Assembly: GCA_001466705.2 (NCBI GenBank)
Contig: LATX02000210.1
Span: 124,001 to 188,000, forward strand
From: Moniliophthora roreri
Lineage: Eukaryota > Basidiomycota > Agaricomycetes > Agaricales > Marasmiaceae
Direction of reading: 5' to 3'
Length of the DNA stretch: 64,000 bases
Position 1 is the first letter of the stretch. Each line of letters begins with the position of its first letter. The notes beneath the pieces were generated by a model, which had not been told where the DNA came from, did no database searches, and worked only from the letters and a program-made list of their open reading frames with translations. Shown one piece after another: positions 17,254 to 28,840 of the stretch. A program made the position numbers and the translations under genes.

Positions 17254-18499
17254 CACGTCGAAGAAAATGAATTCAAGAACCCTGATTCGATGTTGTCAAC
17301 CCTGATTTACTCAGCTGCTCCTCTGACTCGACCACTTCAGTCACGAATTCTGAAAATTCTGGCTCTGGATAAATAGCCCATGGCCCATAACGAGGCCCAG
17401 GGTCAAGTTCAAAGACGTGGCTGCACGTTGCCTACGCCTTGTGTTTATATATTCCTCAGCGTAGGACAGTGATGAACAAAAACCAGGCCTGTCATACATA
17501 TTGCTGCCTTGACTCTTTATTACCTCGACGATCAACACCTCCCGTGATCACCGGCATCCAGGTCGGGGTGCTTCTGTCAATAACAAAAGACAGGGTCTCT
17601 CGCTCTCGACTCGATAGGGGGCACGCTTGCAAGTTTGTAGAGAATGAAGAATGCGAAAAGCTTGCGATTAACGGTACGTATTAGGTCAGTAAAGATATGA
17701 CTTAGGAGGTTGTTTTGCGGCGCAAGTAACCGTTATCTCACCGACAGCGCTCGGATGACTAGGAGTCACTTCGGTCGAGGATGCCTTCTGCCCGAACCGA
17801 AGGGAGCTAGAGTCAAGACGACGATGAAAATTCCTGACATATTGGACGTCAGTAACAAGGCGGGAAGGAAGCAGCCCTGGACGTGGAGTTCTTGTAACGA
17901 TCCGTGTGTCGTGGGCTCATCGACGCCTACGCGGCAGTCATGACTGTATGTAAAACGTGTCCAAGTGCTTCTCTTCCGCCTCTCACTCACTTCCATTTGA
18001 TAGATGACCAGAGGGGTCTTTACGGTCTATGCCTTACGGTTTATGCCGTACGCCAATTGAGTGCCTGCGGCTATAACGGGACCGTTTGTGGCGTCAAGTG
18101 CTCCCGCGGGTGATATTGATATCTCAGCATGCGTCGATGCGCTGCTTTCAATTTCAAGTTCAAGACCAAGTCCAGGGTAAAGAACTTGTTACATAGAACT
18201 TGTATCAGGCAGGCACTCTTCCTTCTTCTCGACGACTACCCCTGTCAAAGTGATGAAGATTGACAGTACTTGGACAGTACCAAATTTGGAGATCGGGGAT
18301 TGAGGACAAGGCGTAAACATCAGTGACATCACGCATCAAGGAAGTTTTTCGTCCCTTATCGCCAACACGCCGTCGCGAAGCAAGTCAGCACACGTTACGA
18401 TATGCTACAGTCCTGTAAAATATTAAAACTTCACACCCCCCATACAAATTCCTCGAGGTCTTATCCTTGAGAATTTCCCACCCTCCACGTCCCTTCAAC
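17254..18499. promoter_or_regulatory. Divergent intergenic region HIS5 / KRE6-like
   Basis: 1.25 kb between divergent genes. The last 100 bases before the KRE6-like start are pyrimidine-rich, as is common upstream of fungal starts. I looked for a Gcn4-type TGACTC site and saw none that I could place with confidence. No coding region is supported. Confidence 0.4.
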
Positions 18500-20430
18500 A
18501 TGGACGTCTCCTCCAGCGAGTCCGAATACCAGCCCCGCATTCGTCGTGCTCCACGCCGTCGTTCGAGCATTGTTCAATCGGAGGCTGAGTCCACTACGGA
18601 ATGGAACCCAGCTTCCCTATACACTGATCGTCCTCCTCCGTCTTCTTTTCCCTTCCCTTTCCAATCGTACGCCGGAAATCCTGACCCAGGAACACCAATC
18701 CCGGGTATTTCGTCGCGTCGCTCGTCAATGGAATCTATATCAGCAGCTCGCCGTAACTCTGAAGATTTGAATTTGATTCGCCCACATGCTCCCTTCATGG
18801 CTGGCAACGCTGCAGAACCCTCCCCCTCAGGTTCAGGTGCATCGACACCTAATTCCATTTACCGTAACTCGGTCGGGCATAATACAAGCTCGACGCCCAA
18901 TATTCCTCGAAACAACTCCGCAACGTTCCGTGCTCCGTTCTTATCTCCAGCTTCACGTCCCACTTCGTCTTTCTGGTCTCCTCCCACTCACCCTTCTCCC
19001 GCTGCTTCCAATACTGCTCTTCCCATCCCAAAAGCCCCGCCACCTCTTCCCAGCACACGCCTCGCTCAACCTCTTACCAAAGAGGACAAACCGTGGCTGA
19101 CCCGTACGCCTCCACGCGATCGATTCTCGTACTGGATCACCTTGATCCTCATTTTCCTTGGATGGGCCGCGGCAGCTTGCCTCGTGTTCTTTGGCACACG
19201 AACGGTTAACCTCCTGCCTGAAAATCAGCTGTGTATGGTGCTGGACGAAAACTTCAACGGTGGCGGCATTAACACTGACATTTGGCAATACGACACTGGT
19301 CTGGGTGGATTTGGAAATGGAGAGTTCCAAATCATGACCAAACAGTCTAGGAATGCTCGCATCGAGAATGGAGAGTTGTGGATTGTCCCTACTCTTACTT
19401 CTGATAACCTGGACGGCGGGAGGCAAGCAATTTTCAATGGAGGATCGTACGACCTCGGAGATGATTGCTCGACACAAGATAACTCGTCGAACTGTGCTGT
19501 CAAGTCAGATGGCAGCACGGTGATACCGCCAGTCGAGTCCGCGAGGCTGACGACGAAGGGAACGAAATCGATCAGGTACGGAAGAGTTCAAGTTCGTGCC
19601 CGCCTTCCTATCGGAGACTGGCTCTGGCCCGCTATTTGGATGCTGCCAGTTTCTAACGAATATGGTCCTTGGCCACTGAGCGGAGAAATTGATGTACGTA
19701 CCTACAGCTTAGGTTCCATTCCTCGTACTGACAAACTCGTCTTCAGATTATGGAATCAAGGGGCAACGGCATCGAATATCCTTTCCAAGGCATCAACTAT
19801 GTCCGCTCCTCGTTTAACTATGCTCCCCTGGAATCCCTCCTCAACCAGATATATGGGTGGTGGTCCATGAAGCGCGGCGGTTTCCACCAAGACTTCCATG
19901 TATATACATTGGAATGGACGCCTCAGTGGATGCGAGTATTCGTGGATTCTAGATTGCACGCAATGCTTGATCTCAACATCAAGAAGGAGAAGGAAAGTTT
20001 TTTCAAACGAGGGGGCTTCCCGCAAACTGCTCAGAATGGGTCTTCTGAAGTCGTCGTGCCTAACCCGTGGTCCAACAGCGGATGGAATGCTCCCTTCGAC
20101 CAGGGTTCGTAGTTTCTATCCCCTATCATTGCGAGATAAAACTCATCACCTTGTGCTACAGACTTTTACCTCATTCTCTCCATGGCAGCCGGCGGTACTT
20201 CCGGTTGGTTCCCAGACGACTCAGACAAACCTTGGCACGACGGATCACTTACGGCTATGTATGACTTTGCGAATGCTCAGGATACATGGGCCTCGACTTG
20301 GCCGTCGAACGACGCTGATAGGGCACTACGGATGTAAGTCGTCTCTAATCTACCCCTACCTCCCGTATGCTTAGAATATTTGTATAGTGACTACGTGAAG
20401 ATGTGGCAACTCGGTAGCTGTCCCGCGTAA
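18500..20430 (+). CDS. KRE6/SKN1-family beta-glucan synthesis-associated protein (GH16 fold)
   Basis: Type II membrane protein of the secretory pathway required for beta-1,6-glucan in yeast. Four exons, 18500-19693, 19747-20104, 20162-20333 and 20388-20430, give 588 residues. The order is a Ser/Pro-rich cytosolic tail (1-205), one transmembrane helix (YWITLILIFLGWAAAACLVF, about 210-232), then a lumenal GH16-like domain: WQYDTGLGGFGNGEFQ, ESARLTTKG, WPAIWMLP and the active-site pattern GEIDIMES split by the first intron (GEID|IMES). The domain ends with DYVKMWQLG and a short CPA tail. The GH16 nucleophile and acid/base glutamates are present. Whether the protein is a transglycosylase or a structural factor is not settled for the family. 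A cryptic frame runs past the first intron and would replace the catalytic half by unrelated sequence. Confidence 0.93.
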
Positions 20431-21362
20431 TTTGGTGCCACAATCTCACCACAATCTATTCATTCAAAATTGAATGGACAACGTACGATAACTCTTTGGC
20501 TTTGTGCTTACGCTCTTTCCTGTCTTTCTAGAACACATACATGGTTGTTTGCGTTGGACTTCAGCTTAGAACTGTATCCCTTTTTATGATATTACCATTA
20601 TGCCTTGCCACACGAACTTTTCTGTGTACATACCATCTTGCTAATGATACCACATATGATACTTATTCGAAGACATTCTTATTCCCGCCTGAAGCTTATT
20701 GACAATCCATCTTTTGCGTGGTTGCAAATGCACCACAAATGTATTCTGGATTTATTCATCTCCACTCTATTTGACACAGGCTTACCTTCCTATGCTACCC
20801 ACCATCATCCCCGAATCACCACGAATAAACAAAAATTTGTGGAACCTTACAATTGAATAGCTGGGGCTCCATCAAACGATGCATCAAATCAAGTTGGGGT
20901 CTGAGGGAACTCGAGGGAAATTTCGTAGAGGATGACGCCAAGAATGACGCCTCATAATGGGTTGAAGAAAGGAAATTTCAGTCTTTAGGGAGGGCGGAGT
21001 CGATAGAGTCGATGCGAGATTGGGTTCTTGTTGACTACCTGAAATGGTTTGAGCCTAGGACGGAAAGGAGAAATATATGCGTTCTGTCAAGTTGAGCAAC
21101 ATATATTTGTCATAGAATTGACGTCTTCCACTGCCACCATTCGGACGTGTAACGCCATCATATCCCGGGTGGTACTGTACGAGGTTTTTGTTCTGATGCC
21201 TGCCGGCAGATATGCATGGCGAAAATTGATGTGATCAAGCGCCGACGCGACTCTCACTCTCACAACCGTCGCGTTCTGCAACCGCCATCGTATTCATCAG
21301 CCATAATCTTCTTCCAAAAATTCGCACGACTCCAGGGGACGACGTTGCGTCTGAGCCTCATC
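20431..21362. other. Intergenic region
   Basis: 932 bases between two plus-strand genes. Short open frames only, AT-rich near 20580-20870. Nothing else recognised. Confidence 0.4.
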
Positions 21363-24076
21363 ATGCCTTCAAGTTCTCCAAGTCCTTGCCACGAGGATGC
21401 CGATCCTATAGAAACTGGACGCAAAGAATATGCTACCGTATGGAGAGAGTTCTATAGTTGGGAGCCTCAGTATTGTCGTGATACCATGGCATCTCTAAGA
21501 GCTATTGAACTTCGACATGCCCGCCCTGTACTATCCCCAAATCAACTCACTACCTGCAATAACCCATTCTCATCATCTCCTGCTGCAGAACTGTGTACCA
21601 TTACCTCTCTTGATAGCAATGGTCATATTATGGACCATGAAACTTTATTTTGTGCACCAGCTGTTTTAGAATTGCCACGGAGATCCATCCCAATTGTACC
21701 AAGATACACTTTTTGCACACCTCTCAGCCGGAGCATTCGGCACCACAATGACGATTCTGAGCGGGATGTAGTCCCTTTCATACCCTATGCCGATGATCCA
21801 CAGTTCAGCATCATTGCTTATCTGAGGAACTTCAAGCATGGTTTACAGTGGCAGAAAAGAAACTCTCCTGTGAACCTCAACAATCCTGACTGTAAGCCTG
21901 TTTTCTCTATTGGTCCCTCCTAAGCTCAACAGATCATGAATCTTGAACAGTAGACATGGTGGAGGCAGAAGTTGCACGACGCCTGCATTTCGAAGCTCAG
22001 CTAGATTACTCCTCTATTGACCAAATGCACCTTTTCTTCAATCGGACTTGCTTCAACTTCTGTGGCAGTGAGGATGACTTTGTACATCTTCGCCACAAGA
22101 ACAAGTCTGGCCTCATCTGGCTTTCAAACCAAAGGTATGACCAAGTCTTGTTTGGGTGGATAGATGCTCATTGTTATATTCTAGAGACCACCTCAATTGG
22201 CCACGTGTCTCTCAAGAGGAGTTAGAGGATCTCAGTTCCAACCATATACCAGATGAATCCACTCTGTTTGAAGATGTTAATCGAGGGTCATTAAATTTCT
22301 GCTCAAATTTGAATTGCTTGCACCATTTCTGCACACTTCATAGTGAGTTCTCCTTCCTTCCTGTTAATGATATGCCAGCTTAGTTGTCAATATCTACATA
22401 GACTTTGAGACACCCCCATTCAGTCATTTCAAACCCAGAAAAACCAATGATGAGATACAGCTACAGGAAGGGAACCCATGTGGAATACTTTGTTTTCACT
22501 CTTTCTTGGATACTGGCATAAATTTGGTAGGCTTTACTTGGGATTGACATTCTGTGTAAAGCTTACTTGGCTACAGGAATGCTTCCACTTTAGTAAAGAT
22601 GCTGCCACATTGATCTCCTCTGTACTTGACCTTGATCCTGACATTTGCCCCTGTGATCTGTCAGTTATCTGTAGAATGCCATGCAGGGAGGTTTGTTGTC
22701 ACTCCTTTTCATCATAAAACTTATGCCTGACTTGGACTAGGTTTTTGCTTTTCGAGTGCAGAAGTTTCCAAATTCTGCTGTAGCAATGACGTACATTGAA
22801 GATGAAGAGGAAGGTCCAAGCAAAGCAGATAAATGTGAGTTTACAATCTATCTGTACAGGTTGTATGTTTAATAACTGAATGAAACCAGCCAGCAAGATT
22901 GATGGCTGGACACCAGCAACAGCTCCCTGCACATGTGTTGATGAGAGCTCCTGTAAAGACTGTTCAGATTGTCCATGTAACAAGTCTCATTTATTTTGTG
23001 AACGGAACTGCCGCTGCCGGTCCCAATGTAAGTGTAGATATCTGATATCCTGACTAAGCTGACTTGTCCTCTGCCCAGGTCTTCTCCGCTTCTCAGGCTG
23101 TAAGTGCCAAAATGGCTGTGATCCCAGCTCTTGTCCCTGTCAACAGTATGAAAGGGAGTGTGATCCAGAGAAATGCATAGAATGTAATGCAAGGTAGATT
23201 CTTGCTTGCTGATTTGGCATTGGTGAACTGAAGAATGATGTTGGCATTTACAACCATCTAGAGGTAAGAAGATTGCACATGGAGCCTTTTTCGCTCAAAT
23301 TAACTCAGTATGTAGGTGACCCTTCCATTATATACCGGGGAGAGAAGTGTCAAAATGTGCAAATACAAAGGGGAATGCCTCAAGTATGTCTCTGATTTTC
23401 TGTATTGGCTTTTCAGTCTGACACCTTAAGCTTTCTTAGCCCATTGAAATCAAGGATTCACAGAAGTATGGCTGGGGAGCCTTTGCAACACGGAAAATTG
23501 CTAAAAACCGCCTTATCGGAGGTGATCTTTTTGCTTTGAGCTACTAGGACTCCAGTGCTTTACTGACCATATTTCATCTTCACAGAGTATTGCGGGGAAA
23601 TTCTTACCAATCCCGAAGCTTGTCAAGATGGGTATGTCCGTCCCGAGTATTGTTCAGGTTCATCTCATGCATTTTTATCAGACCTATTGACAGCTATCGC
23701 GGGTTGAACTACCATTTTGACCTGTTGGGACTCGGAGATCGGGATGGACAGACCATCAATTCACATTTCCTAGGAAATGAAACACGATACTTGAATCACA
23801 CTTCCAAAGATGATGTGTTTGGGGATTGCAATTGTGAAGCTATAAGTGAGTTTGGTTCCTAAAAAGGGCGACCCTCTTCTGAGCTGTTCTAAAAATGAAC
23901 GCATAGTGCGTGTAGTGAATGGCGAACCTCGCCTTGCTATCATTACAAGTGGGTGCACCTTGTGGATCTTGGACGCTTGAGCAGCTACTGATGGCACTCG
24001 TGCAGGTCGAACGATCAAAAAGGGCGAGGAACTCCTTTTTGACTATGGTCGAGGATATTGGGAGACGCGCACCTGA
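21363..24076 (+). CDS. E(z)/KMT6-like histone methyltransferase (CXC + SET)
   Basis: Likely H3K27 methyltransferase of a PRC2-type complex. Fifteen exons: 21363-21891, 21951-22134, 22185-22342, 22402-22526, 22577-22690, 22741-22834, 22890-23027, 23079-23193, a 2-nt piece 23262-23263, 23316-23383, 23440-23521, 23586-23631, 23682-23845, 23907-23948 and 24006-24076, giving 643 residues (639 if one 132-nt intron 23184-23315 replaces the microexon). The CXC cysteine cluster (about 405-490) reads TAPCTCVDESSCKDCSDCPC, then CERNCRC and CDPSSCPC. The SET domain follows: YGWGAFATRKIAKNRLIGEY, YCGEI, RYLNHT and GEELLFDYG. The usual NHS is NHT here, and the Asn-Cys partner after it is replaced (TSKDD). 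The protein ends a few residues after FDYG. No post-SET cysteines are visible, as in EZH2. The N-terminal half has no motif I can name. Confidence 0.85.
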
Positions 24077-24594
24077 GTTGATTCCGGAGTACGAAAAAGT
24101 TGGGATGCTTAGGATAGTTTCGCGTACAACGAGATTCGACCCGCGCCGCCTAGTATACTTCCGACGTCCGTAGTGTACACTGTACTTCCGATCTCTGCCG
24201 ACGGTCGCGTCTTGATTGTAGGTTGTCTGAGCTTATCATGGACAACAAGGCAGCAAATGGTGCGAGATGCTCGCGGATGCTCACATATCCCGTCTACACC
24301 CGAGTCGAAAATACCCCGGCTGCGGGTCCTATCTATATAGCAATCCGGATACGGACGAAAATGTCCCACGCCCTTGTCGGTGAGGCAAATTTCACGAGAA
24401 GCTATAAGCTCCAACATACTTATAGATTGACTCTTGGACTCTTTCGATTATCTTCCATCTGCTCACGCAAAATTTCCTAGTGCCGGGTGGTGCTTATCCT
24501 CAAGTAATGCAGCTCGCTCGCAGTCAAAGTTCGCCTTTTACTTGTCAATAGGTCTAGAACACAATATTCTGACTTCCGTACTTCCCACTGCCAG
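24077..24594. other. Intergenic region and unresolved first exon of NADH dehydrogenase
   Basis: 518 bases. The first exon of the next gene, including the A of a split start codon, should end here, at 24503 or 24522 (both followed by gt). Otherwise no feature is recognised. Confidence 0.4.
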
Positions 24595-27131
24595 TGCTCG
24601 CAAGGTCCATTGTGCGCTCCAGGCCCTCACTTACCCTAACGGCTTCGAGAAACCGCCCCCTCCCCCGTTTCTTCACAACCTCTAGGCCTCTACTAAACGA
24701 AGCAGGTTCCAGTGTAGTACGTAGTATCTCGCGTCCGAATGATTCTAGGAATTGACCTCGTCAGTGCAGAATGACACCCCTGCCCTTTTAAAACCTAGCA
24801 AATGGAGACAATTCACACATATTCTTGGACGCACGACTTTAATTGCTCTCCTCACCGGCGGAGCTGCATTCGTCTATGTTACGCAGAGAGAACGTCATCC
24901 TGGAGCTCAGCTACCCTATGACCCGGAGAAAAAAACTGTGATAATCTTGGGCAGCGGCTGGGTGCGCGCGTTATTTATCCTTTGCTCAAGCTTCTTCCTA
25001 ACGAATAATTGGAAATCCTTAGGGCGCGACAAGTCTTTTAAAAACGATTGATACCACAGAATACAATGTGGTGAGTACCAGTCAATGCAGCACGATATTT
25101 GACGATGCTGATTTCATCCAAGGTTGTCATTAGTCCCAAGAACTACTTCCTCTTTACACCGCTTCTTCCCAGTGTTGCAGTCGGAACCTTGAGTCCGAGG
25201 TCAATTCTCCAACCTACTCGCTACCTCGCGCGTCATAAGTCGCGTGAAGTCACGGTTATCGAAGCAGAGGCGAAATCTGTGGATGTATGTCAAATCGTCT
25301 TGCTTAAACAGCACCATCTCTGACACCCTTTCTCCCCGGAAGCCCGTAAAGAAGACAGTCACATTCGAAGGTCAGTACACAACCATTCTTCTCAACTATA
25401 TGGTATCATTGAATTATTGATTCCCTTGCTCAGATGACTCTGAAATCAAGGGGAAGGTTTCGCAAACCACCATACCATATGACTATCTTGTGTACGCCGT
25501 CGGAGCAGAGGTCCAGACTTTCGGAATACCTGGTGTGCAGGAAAAGGCATGTTTCATGAAGGAGTTGGCAGATGCTGAGGAGGTAAGCTAACTGTTCGTC
25601 CCTTGGCCGAGCCATCGATTGATTTAAATTTCATCGGCCAGACGCAACGACGGTTCAAAGACTGTAAGAAGATTGTCTCTAGCAATTGAAATATATTGAC
25701 GGAGTCCAGGTATCGAGACTGCCGCCTTCCCCGGCCAACAAGAACAAGAGATTGACAGATTGCTGCACATCGTGGGTATGCTCCCTCCTTTGTTATTTCT
25801 CACTGACATCCGGGGGTCAGGTCGTAGTTGGCGGTGGCCCCACCGGTGTCGAAGTCAGGTAAACTGTACGTCCATCAACGTGAACTTAGCTGACACGCTA
25901 ACAGTGGTGAAATTCACGACTTCCTCGAGGTACATTTCTTATGGAATCGTTCTACGCAATGGTTACTGAGCCCCATACTTTAGGATGACCTGAAATCGTG
26001 GTATCCTGAGCTCGCTGGCCGCGTCCGTATATCACTCGTCGAGGCGCTTCCTTCCGTGTTGCCAATGTTCAGCAAACAGCTCATTGAGTATACGGAGTCT
26101 ACTTTCAAAGCAAGTAAAATCGAGATATTGACGAAGACCATGGTCAAGGAGGTAAGTGTATGTCGGGCTTTACGCGTGAGTATTAGCTCAAAAGCATTCA
26201 GGTCAAAGACAACGCGGTGGTTCTCCAAATGCCGGATAAAAGTGTCAAAGAGGTTCCCTGTGGAATGGTTGTCTGGGCTGGTGTACGTTTGACTTATGTC
26301 CACAGGTGTGTCAAACTGGCTAATCTTGGCGTTACAGGGTAATAAGGGCCGCAAGATCACCCAGGACCTTATGGCACAATTCCCGTCGGTTCAGACGAAC
26401 CGTCGTGGTATCACCGTCGATGGTGCGCCCTCTTCATCTTCTGCGAGTGGACCTGCGTCTCTTACCTATGGCTGCAGATCACTTATGGATGGCTGGCGCT
26501 GACGGCATTTTCGCCATCGGCGACTGTACCTCCACTTCCTATGCTCCTACTGCTCAAGTTGCCTCTCAACAAGGAGCGTATCTCGGGCGGGTATTCGCCC
26601 AACTCGCCAAGAAGGACAATCTCGAGGGTAAATTGGTCAAGCTCCAGCAAGATGTTGCCTCTTCCTCCGACCCAGAACGAAAGGCTGAAATATCCCAAGA
26701 GATCGAGACAACGAAGAGCCAACTGAACAAGGTCAAGATCAGACCATTCCATTACTCGCACCAGGGCAGTCTTGCGTAAGACGGTTCATTCTGGACATAA
26801 GCATACGCTCAAGCATTTCTACAGATACATCGGTTCTGACAAAGCTATCGCTGACCTACCTTTTGCCAATGGCAACGTACGTGCTTTCCATGTACAACTA
26901 GAGTTTCTTTCTGGCTTTGACTCACCGAATCCAAACAGATTGCGACTGGAGGCGTGGCTACCTTTCTTTTCTGGCGAAGCGCATACCTCAGTACCCTCTT
27001 TTCACTGAGAAACCGTGTCCTGGTTGCAAACGACTGGCTAATCACCAAGATATTTGGACGGTGCGTATATATGTGCTATCATGTCACGCAGGTTCTGATT
27101 GTTCACCGTTAGTGACTTGAGCCGAGACTAA
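24595..27131 (+). CDS. Type II (rotenone-insensitive) NADH:ubiquinone oxidoreductase, mitochondrial
   Basis: Single-polypeptide flavoenzyme of the inner membrane passing electrons from NADH to ubiquinone without proton pumping. After an unresolved first exon, I read exons 24595-24716, 24770-24961, 25023-25070, 25123-25284, 25343-25370, 25434-25582, 25642-25663, 25710-25771, 25821-25858, 25905-25929, 25984-26151, 26202-26282, 26338-26422, 26478-26775, 26825-26876, 26939-27060 and 27113-27131. With a split ATG this makes 557 residues. Exon 24595 encodes an Arg/Ser-rich presequence (LARSIVRSRPSLTLT, then RFFTTSRP). Next come a membrane segment (LIALLTGGAAFVYV), the FAD fold VIILGSGWGATSLL, SPKNYFLFTPLLPS, the NADH fold VVVGGGPTGVE and AIGDC. 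No EF-hand is seen between the two halves. Whether it faces matrix or intermembrane space is not decided; the N-terminal anchor favours an external (NDE) type. Confidence 0.9.
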
Positions 27132-28840
27132 AGTGTTTGGGCCTTTGAATGATACAACGGGTAGACTCAAAAAAAAAAAAAACCGTTCGCTGTGCGCTTA
27201 GACTTCCTTCCGTGCTATTTATCTTATGTTACCCCTTGTTGAATACAATATAGACTGCATATGATAAGATTCAGTATAATTTCCTTCGTAGATGATACTG
27301 CACCTCATCCAAAATAACGCTGGTTGGATTTCCTCAGAGAGATGCAAAGAAAGGAGATTGGGCTTCGCAGGCTACGGGATCGTAGCCGGAACTTCTACGA
27401 TTCCGCCGACTACTCGAGTGATTGCTATAGTTGACTGCGAACCTTGGACGTACCCCCTCTTAATTCCCAAAATTCGGTGAGCAAGGTTTCATCGGCGAAT
27501 GGTTATGCTGAGAAAGGGTTCGTTTCGGTCCAGAACACTCACGGGACGACATCTGGGGCATGCTTCTGGGATCGAGTCAAGGTCTGCTAAATGTCTTCCA
27601 CTCCATGAACCACAAACTGAGTGTACCAAATCCGTTTCCCTTAGATTAACCTTGTATATCGTTGCCGAGAAGTCCAAGGTCAAAAAAATTTTTCTTCTCA
27701 TACAGTTTTCAAGATTTTGCGCCATGTTCCCTACTCAAAGTACTCAAAAGCTAGTTTATATCTCTCTCCTGGCTTCAAAACGTGGTCTCTCGAGTATAGT
27801 TTTTGATCAGAGGCTCCAGGAGGATCAGGGGCTCTTGGTCGAGAACAATACGGATTCCGCGGACTTTAGCGTCTGTACTTAACATATCGTTGGATGTATG
27901 CACTATAAAACACATATTTGCTTCTACTACTAAGAAAATATGCGGGTGTATGAGGGTATCGAATGGTAAGGAAGTGGGACATAGGGATGGATGATATTTG
28001 CCTGGCCAGCACTATGAACCTGAGTCGTGTTTTTAGGTGGTTCTAAGGTCCGATTTACACATCCTCACGGCCGCATAACGTGTTCACGAGTTATAATGAT
28101 TGATTGACTGGGGGAGAGGTCGATTCAGTCGACGACTTGTTGACTCTGATTGGATGAACTTCTGTGATCAAAGAATTGGAAAAAAATTTTCTCTGTATTC
28201 CGAGAAAAAGCGAGAAGCTCTTGAGAAGTTGAGAAGATTACCTGTATATGATTAAGTCAGAGAAAAGACAGAAAAGAAGAAGCAGGCCACGCACCTTGGC
28301 GGCTTGTGGCACTCGAAGCAAGAGTCCTAGAACCTCTCGGAACCTCCGATACAAGCCAGGGACTCAAATCGAGGCATAAGTCAGTTTCGACTGGGCGCTG
28401 CCGGTACGACCCCCAAAATCCCATGAGCTGCGGATGTCTTGTCGGATGTCTTGTCGGATGTCTTGCTCTTTCCAATCGCCGGACCGTAAAATCCGGATCC
28501 ATTCTGCCGAAATACCGAAATACGCCGTCGCACCTCATGACTAATTGACATACACTCAGCCAACAACCAACCAAGTACGTCCACCAAGCTCCTTTCTTGA
28601 CCATGCCCATTTCTGAACGTTATCAACCCTAGTTTATACAAGGGTAGTCGACGAGTATTGACCCCACTCGCCTCTCAGCACCTACCCAAAATGACCTGAG
28701 CGTTTGAGACCGCAGCGACGATGAGCCATTTTGAGCCATTGCCGCTCGAGCCTCAATCCATCCGTGTCATTGCCGCTCGATTCGTCACTCGATGCTCGTG
28801 CTCATGCGCTCGCGGCTTGTGTCAATGTCATGCGATCCAC
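27132..28840. other. Intergenic region
   Basis: 1.7 kb without supported genes between the NADH dehydrogenase and the duplicated methyltransferase block. A 14-base A run lies near 27170. A 12-mer tandem repeat lies at 28431-28466 (listed separately). Confidence 0.4.
28431..28466. repeat. Short tandem repeat, 3 x 12 bp
   Basis: Three head-to-tail copies of CGGATGTCTTGT, the third with a final C. In one frame it would encode a four-residue repeat, but no gene is supported there. Confidence 0.85.

Noticed and set aside
24434..24685. Separate 83-residue gene before the NADH dehydrogenase
   Set aside because: Begins at TTG and overlaps, in another frame, the exon that encodes a mitochondrial presequence.
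28431..28466. CRISPR-like or coding repeat
   Set aside because: Only three contiguous 12-mers without spacers; a simple tandem repeat in a eukaryotic intergenic region.
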